Shown here: positions 36,065-44,689 of the stretch, piece by piece
How positions within the stretch are numbered: position 1 is the first letter of the stretch
Layout: each line of letters begins with the position of its first letter
Assembly (NCBI RefSeq): GCF_900108315.1
Contig: NZ_FNVB01000006.1
Coordinates: forward strand, 330,180 to 394,179
Origin: Saccharopolyspora kobensis
GTDB lineage: Bacteria > Actinomycetota > Actinomycetes > Mycobacteriales > Pseudonocardiaceae
Reading direction: 5' to 3'
Length of the DNA: 64,000 nt
Translations under genes and position numbers: made by a program
The notes under the pieces: model-generated
Database searches by the model: none
What the model was told of the DNA's origin: nothing
What the model saw: only the letters and a program-made list of their open reading frames with translations

Positions 36065-38653
36065 TCACTTGGGGCGGAGGCGGGTGCTCGACAGGAGGCG
36101 TTCGGTCGGGCGGCCTTCGGGATCCAGGAGGGCCGGAGGAACCATCAGCCAGGGTTGGCGGAGTCCTCGGCGGGTTGGGCCCCCCGGGGCGTAGAGGGGG
36201 CGGAAACCCTGGTCCACCAGGGAGATCGCGTAGTCGACCGCCACCTCCTGGTTCCCGTTGAGGGCTGCCGTGCCGTGCCAGGGCATCACGCCCGAACCGC
36301 CGAGCGGGACGAAGCGGAGCCTGCCCGGGGTCGGGCGGATCGACAGGCTCATCCGGACGCCCTCCCGCCACAGGACCTGGTAGCCGAGATCGGCGTCCAC
36401 GTGCTTGTTCGCCAGGTAGGTGATGGTCTCGCGCCAAGCCGAGACCAGCAGATCACCGCGGGCCCGGCGCACCTCGGCCGGTGTCGAGCGGTCGGTCAGG
36501 TCGAAGGGATCCGCGTAGATCCGCTGCGACCAGGCGAGCGGATCGCCGCCGTGGCACGGGATGTCCACCGCGTGCAGCACCGACCGGAACAGCTCCGCGA
36601 ACCTCGGCTGACCGGCAGCCGACGGGTCGCGGGTGGCCGCTTCGGCCAGCGCCGCTCCCGGATTCCGGAGGACGTCCAGGCCCGCGAAGGCCGCTTCGTA
36701 CCTCTCGCGGTGCGCGCGCAGGAGTTCCGAGCGCTGGCTGCGGTCGCCGCAGGCCGGGTGCGCGTCGGCCGCGTCGTCGAAGTCCTCGACCGACACCAGG
36801 TCCGCCGCGCCGACCGCGGCCACCTGCCGGGCGAACTCCCGGTGGTAGGCCGCGCACCGGTCGGGCTCGCGGAACCGGAAGTGGCTGGCATCGGTGAGCG
36901 CCCGGACCCGGATCCCCGGCGGGTGCACCTGCCGGACCGCCGCGTCCAGCTGCCGCAGCCGGACCAGCATCGCCAGCTCCGCCAGGTCGGGCAGACCGCC
37001 GAGCGCTTTGAGCCGGGATCCGTCCTGCTTCAGCGACGGCCCCACCACGACGAACGGGATCGGCTCGCCCGCTTCGACCGGGCCGCGCAGATCCCGCTCC
37101 GCCACCGCGAGCGGATAAGCCGACCTCGACGCGCCGAACGGCTTCGCGGTGATCACCTGCCACACCGCCCGGACCCGGTCGGCTCCCGCGGTGATCGCCG
37201 AACCGAGCTTCCGGCCGCTGGTCACGGCGGTCGCCACCAGCGAGTCGACGATCCGCGCCTGCTCGGCAGCGGTCAGCTCCGCGCCGCGGCCCCAGATCGT
37301 CGGGCGGGTGCTCAGCTCACCGACCCGCAGCCCGCTGAGCGAGGTCACGTGCGACAACTGCGGCTCGCGGGCATGACCGCGGCCGAGCGGCACCGGGTGC
37401 GGCAGCGACTCGAAGGTCTCGATGCCGTCAGCGGATTCGCCCGAGGTGAAGCCCGGCAGGCGGACCGGGATCACCAGGGCACCGGGGAACGCGGTGCGCA
37501 GCGCGGCCCGGTTGGCCGCCGAGTCGTCGAACGCCGCGACCAGCTCGTACCCGTGGAACTCCCGCAGCGCGGCCACCTTGCGCTCGGCGACGGGGCCGTC
37601 GTCGGAGGTGCGCAGGTCGAGGTGCCCGAGCCCGCAACCGGCCAGGAACTCCTCGGTCGCCGCGCGCACCCGGTGCCGACGGCCGGTCAGCCAGACCACC
37701 CGAGCGCCCGCCTGCTCCAGATCGCGGACGTACCGCTTGATGCCCGGGGCGAGGGTGTCGGTCAGCAGCGCTTCCCCGTGCCACGCGATGTTCCGGCGGT
37801 ACTCGGCGTGCAGGCCGGCGCCGCGCCGCAAACCGTTCCGCGCCAGGAACGGCCGCCAACCCGCCGGGTAGAGGCCGGGCAGCACAGCGGGATCGGCGAA
37901 CTCCGCGATCCCGTGCGCCGCGCCCACCCGCCGCACCGCCTCGTGGACCCGCTGTCTCGGCTGCACCGCGCAGAAGTCCAGGTCGACCGCCACCAGCGGA
38001 CGCGGCAGCCCGCTCTCGCGGCGGCACCGCGCGCTGCGCTCGCGGACCGTCCGGAGCACCTGGCGCAGCAGCTCGTGCTGACGCGCTCCGACGACGTGCA
38101 CGAACTCGCGCCACGGGTGGTCACCGGCCAGGCGAGCCGCGGTTTCCGCCGACAGGTTCCGCAATTCCTGCGAGACCACTTCGTCGAACGCACCGCGGAT
38201 CCGCTCCTGCTCCTCGCCGGTGACCAGCACGCCGGCCGCGGCCAGCTCGGTCAGCCAGCCGTCCAGCGCGGTGATCGCCGCAGGCACCTCCGCGGCCGGG
38301 CGGACGCCCTCGACCACGACCCGGCCGGTGGCCGACGACTCCGGCCCGAGCTCCACGCCCACCTCGCCCGCGGGCAGCGAACCCCTGGCCAGCAGACCGC
38401 GGAAGGTGATCAGCAGCGGCCGCACGACGAACTCGGCGAGGTGGTCCCGCGCCGTCCAGTCCCCCGGCCGGTCGGCCACCAGCCGCTTCAACGCCAGCAC
38501 ATCTCCCGGGAAGTCACCGCGCACCAGATCACCCAGGGCGAGCCAGTCCCGCTGAACGGGTGCGCAGTACAACCTCAGCAGCGCGTCGTCGGCCAGCGCG
38601 CTCCGCAACCCCACGCGGAATCCCGGCATTTCTTCCGGACTGCACAAAATCAT
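36065..38653 (-). CDS. HAD-phosphatase-like / isocyanide-synthase-like fusion protein (862 aa)
   Basis: Three regions. Residues 1-215 are a helical N-terminal domain (FVVRPLLITFRGLL) of unknown type. Residues 219-400 are HAD-like: motif I VAVDLD (Asp224, Asp226), motif II WLTGR (Thr323), Lys359 in ERKVAAL, motif IV FDDSAANR (Asp376-377). Residues 455-845 resemble the DIT1/PvcA isocyanide synthase family: GPSLKQDGSRLKALGGLPDL, VHPPGIRVRALTD, and the C-terminal MSLSIRP...GVMPWHGT. Isocyanide synthases convert an amino-acid amine into an isonitrile using ribulose 5-phosphate. I do not know this fusion from characterised pathways. ATG 38653 sits very close to GGGAG; ATG 38629 has GGAAG and may be better. 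It is paralogous to 46614-50033. Confidence 0.8.
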   Translation of the reverse strand: MILCSPEEMPGFRVGLRSALADDALLRLYCAPVQRDWLALGDLVRGDFPGDVLALKRLVADRPGDWTARDHLAEFVVRPLLITFRGLLARGSLPAGEVGVELGPESSATGRVVVEGVRPAAEVPAAITALDGWLTELAAAGVLVTGEEQERIRGAFDEVVSQELRNLSAETAARLAGDHPWREFVHVVGARQHELLRQVLRTVRERSARCRRESGLPRPLVAVDLDFCAVQPRQRVHEAVRRVGAAHGIAEFADPAVLPGLYPAGWRPFLARNGLRRGAGLHAEYRRNIAWHGEALLTDTLAPGIKRYVRDLEQAGARVVWLTGRRHRVRAATEEFLAGCGLGHLDLRTSDDGPVAERKVAALREFHGYELVAAFDDSAANRAALRTAFPGALVIPVRLPGFTSGESADGIETFESLPHPVPLGRGHAREPQLSHVTSLSGLRVGELSTRPTIWGRGAELTAAEQARIVDSLVATAVTSGRKLGSAITAGADRVRAVWQVITAKPFGASRSAYPLAVAERDLRGPVEAGEPIPFVVVGPSLKQDGSRLKALGGLPDLAELAMLVRLRQLDAAVRQVHPPGIRVRALTDASHFRFREPDRCAAYHREFARQVAAVGAADLVSVEDFDDAADAHPACGDRSQRSELLRAHRERYEAAFAGLDVLRNPGAALAEAATRDPSAAGQPRFAELFRSVLHAVDIPCHGGDPLAWSQRIYADPFDLTDRSTPAEVRRARGDLLVSAWRETITYLANKHVDADLGYQVLWREGVRMSLSIRPTPGRLRFVPLGGSGVMPWHGTAALNGNQEVAVDYAISLVDQGFRPLYAPGGPTRRGLRQPWLMVPPALLDPEGRPTERLLSSTRLRPK

Positions 38654-38974
38654 CTCCCATCACGGATTTTTCCGATCCCGGCGAGCGAATTGGCCGGGAT
38701 GCGGCGAGAATTCGACTGCGGTGAGAAAGAGATCAAAGGGAAGTGGTTTCGGTCACTTTTTCCGAGCACGTCGCCCGAACCGGCTCCGGGCACGGCGGAT
38801 GGGCGCGGCAGATGGCCCCGGCCGAGCCGGAAAACCGGCCGCTACCGGGGAAAACGCGTACTTCAGCCCGACCGAACTGCGCGCTGCGATTTTCGGCGCA
38901 CCAGCAGAAAACGCTGGTCGCAGGCGCGATTCACCGAAACGTCAACGATGACGCGCCGGTCGCCGAGCGGTCAT
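38654..38974. other. Upstream region of the 862-aa fusion gene
   Basis: 321 bases without a convincing gene. The half next to the fusion gene (about 38654-38780) has lower GC than its surroundings, with T- and A-rich patches (GGATTTTTCC, CACTTTTTCC), fitting a promoter region for the minus-strand gene. I could not assign -35/-10 boxes with confidence. Confidence 0.4.
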
Positions 38975-39280
38975 TCAGCGTCGGTGAGTTGCACCGACAC
39001 CCAGACCATCCGGTTCCTCCAGGCGGAGCAGCGCGGCGCGGCCGCGCCGCTCCAGCTCCCGGCGGGTGATCCAGCCCTTCGCGTAGTGCCGGTAGTTCTG
39101 GGCGAGCAGCACCAGTTCCGTGAGGTGGTCGGCGTGCCGTCGCCGGACGTCCGCGGGCAGCAGCGGCAGCGAGGCGACTTGGGAGTCCACCACGTCGTCG
39201 AGCGCCTGGGCGGAGCGCAACGCGCGCGCCCGGCGCCAGCGCGGGGACAAGACCCCCAGCAAGAACTCCGCGACCATCAT
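38975..39280 (-). CDS. Hypothetical protein, about 101 aa
   Basis: Basic helical protein (RWRRARALRSAQALDD, NYRHYAKGWITRRELERRGRAALLRLEE) with no recognised family. ATG 39280 is taken; ATG 39277 or an upstream TTG 39301 are possible. It lies upstream of, and on the same strand as, the 862-aa fusion gene, with a 321-base gap, so a shared transcript is not certain. Confidence 0.55.
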   Translation of the reverse strand: MMVAEFLLGVLSPRWRRARALRSAQALDDVVDSQVASLPLLPADVRRRHADHLTELVLLAQNYRHYAKGWITRRELERRGRAALLRLEEPDGLGVGATHRR

Positions 39281-39426
39281 CGACAACCCATCCAGTTGCA
39301 ACGCCCTGACGGATCAGTTCCCTCGTATGGTTTACCCCTTCGGGTCAGCGTCGTCACCAAGAATGACCAAAAGAGCGCAGCGTTCGGCCTCAAGATCGCC
39401 CGTTCGGGTGTAGGACTGTCTGTCGA

Positions 39427-40371
39427 TCAGCTGTAGGGGGCCCACTGCGCGGCGAGGTCGCCGTCGCGCATCGTGCGCAGCCGCCGGTGCAGCTGCTCGC
39501 GGAGCCCGGGATTGCTGCGCACGATCGGCAGCACGCCGGTCGTGATCTTCAGCTCGCGCAGTTCCCGCAGCACCGGGAAGCCTTCCCACCCGGTGATGTC
39601 GAAGCCGTACGCGGCGGCCAGGTCGTCGTACCAGGACGGCGGGTGCCCCATCCGCAGCCGGCCGACCGCCAGCGGCGTCAGGTCCCACTCCGGCGGCCCG
39701 ACGCACAACGAGTCGAGGTCGCACAGCAGCGGGCCGTCCGGACCGCCGATCACGTTGCCCAGGTGCGCGTCCGCGTGGATCACGCACTGCGGCAGCGGGA
39801 ACCGCAGCTCGGCCAACTGCTCCTCGACGTGGTCGCAGCGCTGCTCCAGGAAGTAGCGGTCGGCCGGGTCGATGTCCACCGCGTCGGTCAACCGGCGCCG
39901 GATGTCGGCCATCGGCTGCCAGTCCAGGAACGTCGGCGACAGCGGTTTCGAGTGCATCAGCCGCAGCAGCGCACCGAGGTCGGCGCCGTCCGGCACCGGC
40001 CCGATCTCCGGCACGTAGCGCCAGAGCGTCGCCAGGTGCTCCCCCACCTGGACCGGCTGCTCGAAACCGGGCAGCAACCGCACCGCGGGCACGCCGTGCA
40101 CCGCCAGCCAGCGCGCGGCGTCGACTGCGTTGAAAGCTCGGTAACCGAACGACGGGGACAGCACCACGCGGACGATGACGGGATCGTCGCGGAGCAGGAA
40201 GACCCCGTTGTTGATGAATCGGATCAGTCGCGCACCCCGCGGATCCAGTCCGGCGGAAGCGCAGATCTCGGCCAGCGCCAAGCCCAGTTCAGGCGGGACT
40301 CGCTGACCCTGTTCGACGTATGTCTGCATGCTCATGGTGTTCGCACCGGCGCATCGATCCGGGCAGCTCAC
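39427..40371 (-). CDS. APH-like phosphotransferase
   Basis: 314 residues of the aminoglycoside phosphotransferase/choline kinase fold. The catalytic loop is CVIHADAHLGNVIGG and the metal-binding segment is LLCDLDSLCVGPPEWDL. The N-terminal lobe (NNGVFLLRDDPVIVRVV) binds ATP. GTG 40371 overlaps the stop of the upstream regulator (GTGA), which points to coupled translation; ATG 40335 is an alternative. The substrate is unknown; the pairing with an XRE-TPR regulator recalls small-molecule signalling modules. Confidence 0.85.
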   Translation of the reverse strand: MSCPDRCAGANTMSMQTYVEQGQRVPPELGLALAEICASAGLDPRGARLIRFINNGVFLLRDDPVIVRVVLSPSFGYRAFNAVDAARWLAVHGVPAVRLLPGFEQPVQVGEHLATLWRYVPEIGPVPDGADLGALLRLMHSKPLSPTFLDWQPMADIRRRLTDAVDIDPADRYFLEQRCDHVEEQLAELRFPLPQCVIHADAHLGNVIGGPDGPLLCDLDSLCVGPPEWDLTPLAVGRLRMGHPPSWYDDLAAAYGFDITGWEGFPVLRELRELKITTGVLPIVRSNPGLREQLHRRLRTMRDGDLAAQWAPYS

Positions 40372-41735
40372 GCCTGCCGGAACTGCCGGACCTCTTCGAA
40401 CAGGTCGCGGGCGTCGGAATTGGCCCGGTGCTTGGCCGCTTCCAGCTCCAGCGGCTTGAGCCGGTCGGAGACGCGGGCCGATTTGACCCGTTCGCCGTGC
40501 TGCAGCGCGCGGCGGCCGACCTTGATGCCCTCCTGGACGTCACCGGCCCGGAAGTGGTTGGTGGCCTGCAGGCTGAGCCCGAAGACGTGGGTGCGCTGCA
40601 TGTCCGCGCCGTAGGCCTCGTTGCACTTGATCGTCTCGGCGACGGCGATCGACGCGTGCTTGCGCGGGTCGAACACGGCCAGCGCGTCGTGCGCGGAGCC
40701 GATCATGCCGTGCAGGTCGTTCTCGTTGAAGAACCGCACCCAGTCCGGCGCCTCGCTGGCCTGCGCCCGCGCGAACTCGTCCTTCGTCCGGCCGACCATC
40801 TTCTGCACCTGGTCGGGCCGGTTCAGCATCCCGTACGCCCAGGCCTCGTTCGCGCACAGCACCGCGACCGTCAGCGCCGATCCGGACTCCTGCGCGGCGA
40901 TCTGCCCCAGCTGGAACAGCTTCAGCGCCTCGTTCGGCTCCTGGTGGTGCAGGTACACCCGGCCCATCCGGTACAGCACGCTGGCCAGCAACCCGTGGTC
41001 ATCGGCCTGCTTGGCGAACTCCAGCGCCTTGCCGAAGTGCCCGCGCGCCGGGTCCAGCAACCCGACGTCGAACGAGGTCCACCCGGCCAGGCTGTGCATG
41101 TCCGCGAGCGCCACGAACAGCTGCTTGCGCACCAGGTCGGTGGAGGTCGAGTCCAGCAGCTGCTGCGCCCAGGACAGCTGGGCCACCACGGCGTCGCGGC
41201 AGGTGCCGCCGCCGTAGCGGTAGTCGAGATCGCGCAGGGCCTTGGTGGCTGCCTGGATCTGCTGCACGTCGGTCATGCCGATCCGGGCCGGCGCCGGTGT
41301 CTGCGCGTTCGCCGGGAGCCAGCTGGTGGCCTCCCCGAACACGGCAGCGCCCATGGTCACCTGGGCGGCGTGGGACAAGAACTTCCGACGCTTCACCGAT
41401 TCGTCCTCCTCAGCTTCGAGGGCGTTGGTCGCGCTAGCGACCCGCATCGCGGTCGCCCCGTCGTAAGCGAGGCCCATGTAGCCCCGCGGGATACCCAGCC
41501 CGTCGGCGATCCTGGCCAGCACGTCGTAAGCCATGACCTGCCGACCCTTGAGGATCTCGGACACCTCGGATTGCGACTGGCCCGTGGAGGCCGCGATCTG
41601 GCGCTGCGAGACACCGCGTCGGCGCAGTTGCTTGTAGATCTCGCTGACGTCCCGCCGGGCCAGGGCGTCCCGCATCTCCCGATCGTTCCAGACGTCGGGT
41701 GTAACGGGAGAGCCGCTAGAACCGATGATGTTCAT
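40368..41735 (-). CDS. XRE regulator with tetratricopeptide-like C-terminal domain
   Basis: 455 residues. Helix-turn-helix RRRGVSQRQIAASTGQSQSEVSEIL (about 38-62), a short linker with a twin-Arg-like patch (KRRKFLSHA), then a long helical TPR-like region from about residue 165 (AQQLLDSTSTDL, AKQADDHGLLASVLYRMGRVY, EALKLFQLGQIAAQ). These sense peptides or partners in actinobacterial regulators. ATG 41735 has AGGGGG about nine bases upstream. It forms an operon with the APH-like kinase. Confidence 0.9.
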   Translation of the reverse strand: MNIIGSSGSPVTPDVWNDREMRDALARRDVSEIYKQLRRRGVSQRQIAASTGQSQSEVSEILKGRQVMAYDVLARIADGLGIPRGYMGLAYDGATAMRVASATNALEAEEDESVKRRKFLSHAAQVTMGAAVFGEATSWLPANAQTPAPARIGMTDVQQIQAATKALRDLDYRYGGGTCRDAVVAQLSWAQQLLDSTSTDLVRKQLFVALADMHSLAGWTSFDVGLLDPARGHFGKALEFAKQADDHGLLASVLYRMGRVYLHHQEPNEALKLFQLGQIAAQESGSALTVAVLCANEAWAYGMLNRPDQVQKMVGRTKDEFARAQASEAPDWVRFFNENDLHGMIGSAHDALAVFDPRKHASIAVAETIKCNEAYGADMQRTHVFGLSLQATNHFRAGDVQEGIKVGRRALQHGERVKSARVSDRLKPLELEAAKHRANSDARDLFEEVRQFRQA

Positions 41736-41956
41736 TTAGACCCCCTGACGCTCTGCACGGGCGTTGGTCGCAGGGTAAGGGCACTGCGGCAGCCCGGTGA
41801 AGCCCGCTTCGGTAGAGGTGATCGGTTGCGCTGAAGTCCGCCGACCGTTCGTCGTCGCCATTGGCCCGGTCGGCGCCCGACGACTAGGCGAACCCGTCGA
41901 CTGGGACCAATCTAGTCATCAGCAAGCAACCGAGCACGGACGGGACGGGAAGCGAA

Positions 41957-42208
41957 GTGGACGAGCAGATGCGGGAAACCGGGATCGGCCAGTCGGCCGA
42001 GTCCGCTCCGGCAACTGCCGACCACCGGCGTTGGTGGCAGGTGGACTGCCGCGATCTGTCGAACGCCCACCGGAACCTGGCCGTGCTGGTCGACCGGGAT
42101 GAGGTCGAGCTCGTCGGACCGCCCGGCCACGCCGCAGTGCTCTCCGCACTCGGCGTGCGCCAGTTGTCAACAGCGTTGCGGGATGCCGCGATGCAGGCGA
42201 GAAAGTGA
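41957..42208 (+). CDS. Hypothetical protein, 83 aa
   Basis: GTG 41957. The segment WWQVDCRDLSNAHRNLAVLVDRDEVELVGPPGHAAVL is compact and well coded; no named family is recognised. It is divergent from the XRE-TPR regulator and 13 bases upstream of the next gene, so a two-gene unit is likely. Confidence 0.6.
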   Translation: MDEQMRETGIGQSAESAPATADHRRWWQVDCRDLSNAHRNLAVLVDRDEVELVGPPGHAAVLSALGVRQLSTALRDAAMQARK

Positions 42209-42221
42209 CGGTGACGTTCCT

Positions 42222-42560
42222 GTGGACGAGATCCTGGGTCAGGTGCTGCGAAACGCGGTGCGCGAGCGGCTCGACATGCTGAGCGAGCTCGCGGACCGGG
42301 CGGACGCCACCTCCCTGCTCTCCGTAGCGCGTTCCGAACTGCCCCGGCTCACCGAGGGGTGGCGAACGCTGCTCACCGCCCACGAAGCCGACGAGAAGGG
42401 CAACTGCCCGGAGTGCTCCAGCCGCTGGCGCCCGCAGAAAGCACCGTGCTCGGTGTGGCGCTCGGCGTACGAGCACCTGGTGGCAGGTGCCCTGGCTCCC
42501 CGTCCCGCTCGGCACCAGCGACCGGCGCACGCTCTGCGCCCGGTGGCGCCGGTGCCGTAA
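42222..42560 (+). CDS. Hypothetical protein with CPEC motif
   Basis: 112 residues from GTG 42222. A helical N-terminal half (VLRNAVRERLDMLSELADRA) and a Cys motif NCPECSSRW...APCSVW that may bind zinc. The last 20 residues are low-complexity. The 3' half overlaps, on the other strand, the anomalous tail of the GtrA open frame; I consider this plus-strand gene the more credible one. Confidence 0.55.
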   Translation: MDEILGQVLRNAVRERLDMLSELADRADATSLLSVARSELPRLTEGWRTLLTAHEADEKGNCPECSSRWRPQKAPCSVWRSAYEHLVAGALAPRPARHQRPAHALRPVAPVP

Positions 42561-43296
42561 AGCCGGCGGACTCGGTCCCGGACAGCAACACCTCCTCCCC
42601 GACCCCGGGCAAGACCGAGCAACCGCCAGGTGACGGCCGATGGGCGACTGGTCGCGTTTCCCCGACCTCGGCCAGCGCGCATCGGCCGTCACCGCGAAAA
42701 ACTCCACAGTGAGAAGAACTTCCGCGGGCTGGTGCTGACGCACTCCCCTCCCCCCGACCGGTGCTGGTCCGCGGACTCCAACCGCTTCGGAACCCGTTTC
42801 CCCGGACGGCTCCGAAGTGAGGATGGGAAGGCCCTGGCAGCTCGTTTCCCCGACCGAGCCGCCAGGGCTCTTTCCTTTCACCGGGCCGGAATACCCAGCG
42901 GTTCAGCGCGACGAACCGCAGCACCGTGCCGATCCCGCTGAACACCGCCAGCGCGAACAGCTCCAGCAGCACTCCAGCCGTCGGCACCGCGGCGCGCACC
43001 AGCAGCAGCCCCAGCACCGTGACCGCGTAGGTCACCGCGAACGCCAGCAAACCGCGGATCTGCACCGATGCCGTGGAGTTCGGCCGGTCCCGGAAGGTGA
43101 AGCGGCGGTTGAGCTCGGTGTTGGCCATCGTCGCCGCGACCAGCGCGACCAGGTTGGCCAGCAGCGCCGGGCAGCACGGCCGCAGCGCCGCGAACAGCGC
43201 CGCGTGCAGGGCCGTCGAGAACGCGCCGACGCAGGCGAACGGGAGCAGGCGCCGGGCGCCGTCAGCGCGCGGTGTCCGCATCGAGCACGAGGCCAT
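42373..43296 (-). CDS. GtrA-family membrane protein with anomalous read-through tail
   Basis: The first 140 residues are a normal GtrA/DPMS-type domain: four helices and NTELNRRFTFRDRP, then LRFVALNRWVFR, where GtrA proteins usually end. Here the frame runs on for about 165 more residues of low-complexity sequence, straight through a terminator-like hairpin (42830-42869) and antisense to another gene. A TGA exists one frame away at 42878-42880, just after VFRPG. A one-base frameshift or sequencing error near 42885 is likely. ATG 43296 or ATG 43281 may start it. GtrA proteins probably flip polyprenyl-linked sugars; it follows the GT2 gene. Confidence 0.75.
   Translation of the reverse strand: MASCSMRTPRADGARRLLPFACVGAFSTALHAALFAALRPCCPALLANLVALVAATMANTELNRRFTFRDRPNSTASVQIRGLLAFAVTYAVTVLGLLLVRAAVPTAGVLLELFALAVFSGIGTVLRFVALNRWVFRPGERKEPWRLGRGNELPGPSHPHFGAVRGNGFRSGWSPRTSTGRGEGSASAPARGSSSHCGVFRGDGRCALAEVGETRPVAHRPSPGGCSVLPGVGEEVLLSGTESAGFTAPAPPGAERAPVAGAERDGEPGHLPPGARTPSATPSTVLSAGASGWSTPGSCPSRRLRGR
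42830..42869 (-). terminator. Hairpin after the GtrA domain
   Basis: On the minus strand GCCCTGGCGGCTCG, a 10-base loop, and CGAGCTGCCAGGGC form a 14-bp stem with one G-T pair, followed by CTTCCC. It looks like the terminator of the GT-C/GT2/GtrA operon, although it lies inside the apparent GtrA reading frame. Confidence 0.7.
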
Positions 43297-44689
43297 GGGC
43301 CGTCAACTCCCAGTAGTGCCTGCGCTTCGGGCGCACCAGCTGGGTCACCGCGCGGATCGCGGCCACGCTCATCAGCGCCCAGTACAGCGGGATCGTCAGC
43401 ATCGCGGGCACCGCGCGGTGCAGCCCGGGGCGCACCATGCAGGCGACGATGAACAGGTAGGTCGTGGCCAGGTTGCCGAGCAGCATCACCACGACGCCCG
43501 CGTAGAGCACCGGCCCCGGGTACAGCGGCTCGATCCGGCTCGGCCCGTCCAGCAGGTACCAGCAGGACAGCGCCCAGAAGACCGGGTTGCACAGCACCGT
43601 CAGGTTGCTGACCGCGAAGGTGAGGTGGAAGCTCGCGAACCGGCGCCAGCCGAGCTCGGCGAGCAGCCGTCGCGGGTGGCGCATGTGCACCAGCCAGGTC
43701 TGCAGGTGGCCCTTGATCCAGCGGCTGCGCTGCCGGATCCAGTTGCCGGTGCGGCTGTTGGCCTCTTCGAGCGTGACCGAGTCGAGCATCCGCACCTGCC
43801 AGCCGCGGCGGGCGATCCGGATCCCGAGGTCGGCGTCCTCGGTGACGTTGTGCGGGTCCCAGCCGCCGAGTTCGCGCAGCGCCGAGGTGCGCAGGTGGTT
43901 CGACGTGCCGCCGAGCGGGATCGGCAGGTCGAGCCGGTCCAGGCCGAGCAGGGTGAGCCGGAAGTTCAGCGCGTACTCGCCGGCGAACATCCGGGTCAGC
44001 CAGTTCGTCCACGGGTTCCAGTAGGCGAGTTCGGCTTGCAGGCACGCGACTTCCGGCGGGTGGTGGGCGAACGCGGCGGCGGCCTTGCGGAGCTGGTCGG
44101 GTTCCGGCCGGTCCTCGGCGTCGAAGATGACGCAGTGCTCGGCGGTGACCCGGGCGAGGCCGACGTTGCACGCGTTCGGCTTGGTGCGCGGCCCGCCTTC
44201 GGGCACCACGACGATCTCGTACTGCGGGCCGAGGTGGTGTTCGGCGAGCGCCGACCGCGTGGTGCTGTCGTCCTCCTCGACGAGCAGCAGGACGTGCAGC
44301 TTGCCGACCGGGTAGCGCAGCGCGTCGAGGTGCGCGAGGAGGCTGGGCAGCACCGCTTCCTCCCGGTGCAGCGGCACCAGCACGGCGTAGCTCGGCAGCT
44401 GGTCGTCGGGGATCTCGGTGCCGACCGGCTCGACGGCGCGCGGCGCGATCAGCACCAGGAACACCCGGTAGCCGATCACCAGCACGTAGCAGGCGGTCAT
44501 GGCGATCACGCCGACCTGCGCCCAGGCCAGCGCGGACACGCCGTAGCCCGTCACCGCCCAGAGCAGCACCGTCCCGATCCCGAAGGCCAGCGCCGCCAAC
44601 GAGAACCGGCGCTGACCGGTGCTGAGCAGCTCCCGCGCGCTCAGGTGCTCCGGCAGCGGAGCGATCGCGGATTCCGCCCGGGTGCTCAT
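43262..44689 (-). CDS. Membrane glycosyltransferase family 2 (processive type)
   Basis: 475 residues. Two N-terminal helices (about 30-80), a GT-A domain (YAVLVPLHREEAVLPSLL, VIFDAEDRPEPDQL with Asp190/Asp193, VTEDADLG), the RQRSRWIKGHLQTW motif of processive synthases, and three to four C-terminal helices. It resembles beta-glycan synthases that polymerise and export sugar chains. ATG 44689 overlaps the stop of the GT-C gene (ATGA). The product is unknown. Confidence 0.9.
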   Translation of the reverse strand: MSTRAESAIAPLPEHLSARELLSTGQRRFSLAALAFGIGTVLLWAVTGYGVSALAWAQVGVIAMTACYVLVIGYRVFLVLIAPRAVEPVGTEIPDDQLPSYAVLVPLHREEAVLPSLLAHLDALRYPVGKLHVLLLVEEDDSTTRSALAEHHLGPQYEIVVVPEGGPRTKPNACNVGLARVTAEHCVIFDAEDRPEPDQLRKAAAAFAHHPPEVACLQAELAYWNPWTNWLTRMFAGEYALNFRLTLLGLDRLDLPIPLGGTSNHLRTSALRELGGWDPHNVTEDADLGIRIARRGWQVRMLDSVTLEEANSRTGNWIRQRSRWIKGHLQTWLVHMRHPRRLLAELGWRRFASFHLTFAVSNLTVLCNPVFWALSCWYLLDGPSRIEPLYPGPVLYAGVVVMLLGNLATTYLFIVACMVRPGLHRAVPAMLTIPLYWALMSVAAIRAVTQLVRPKRRHYWELTAHGLVLDADTAR

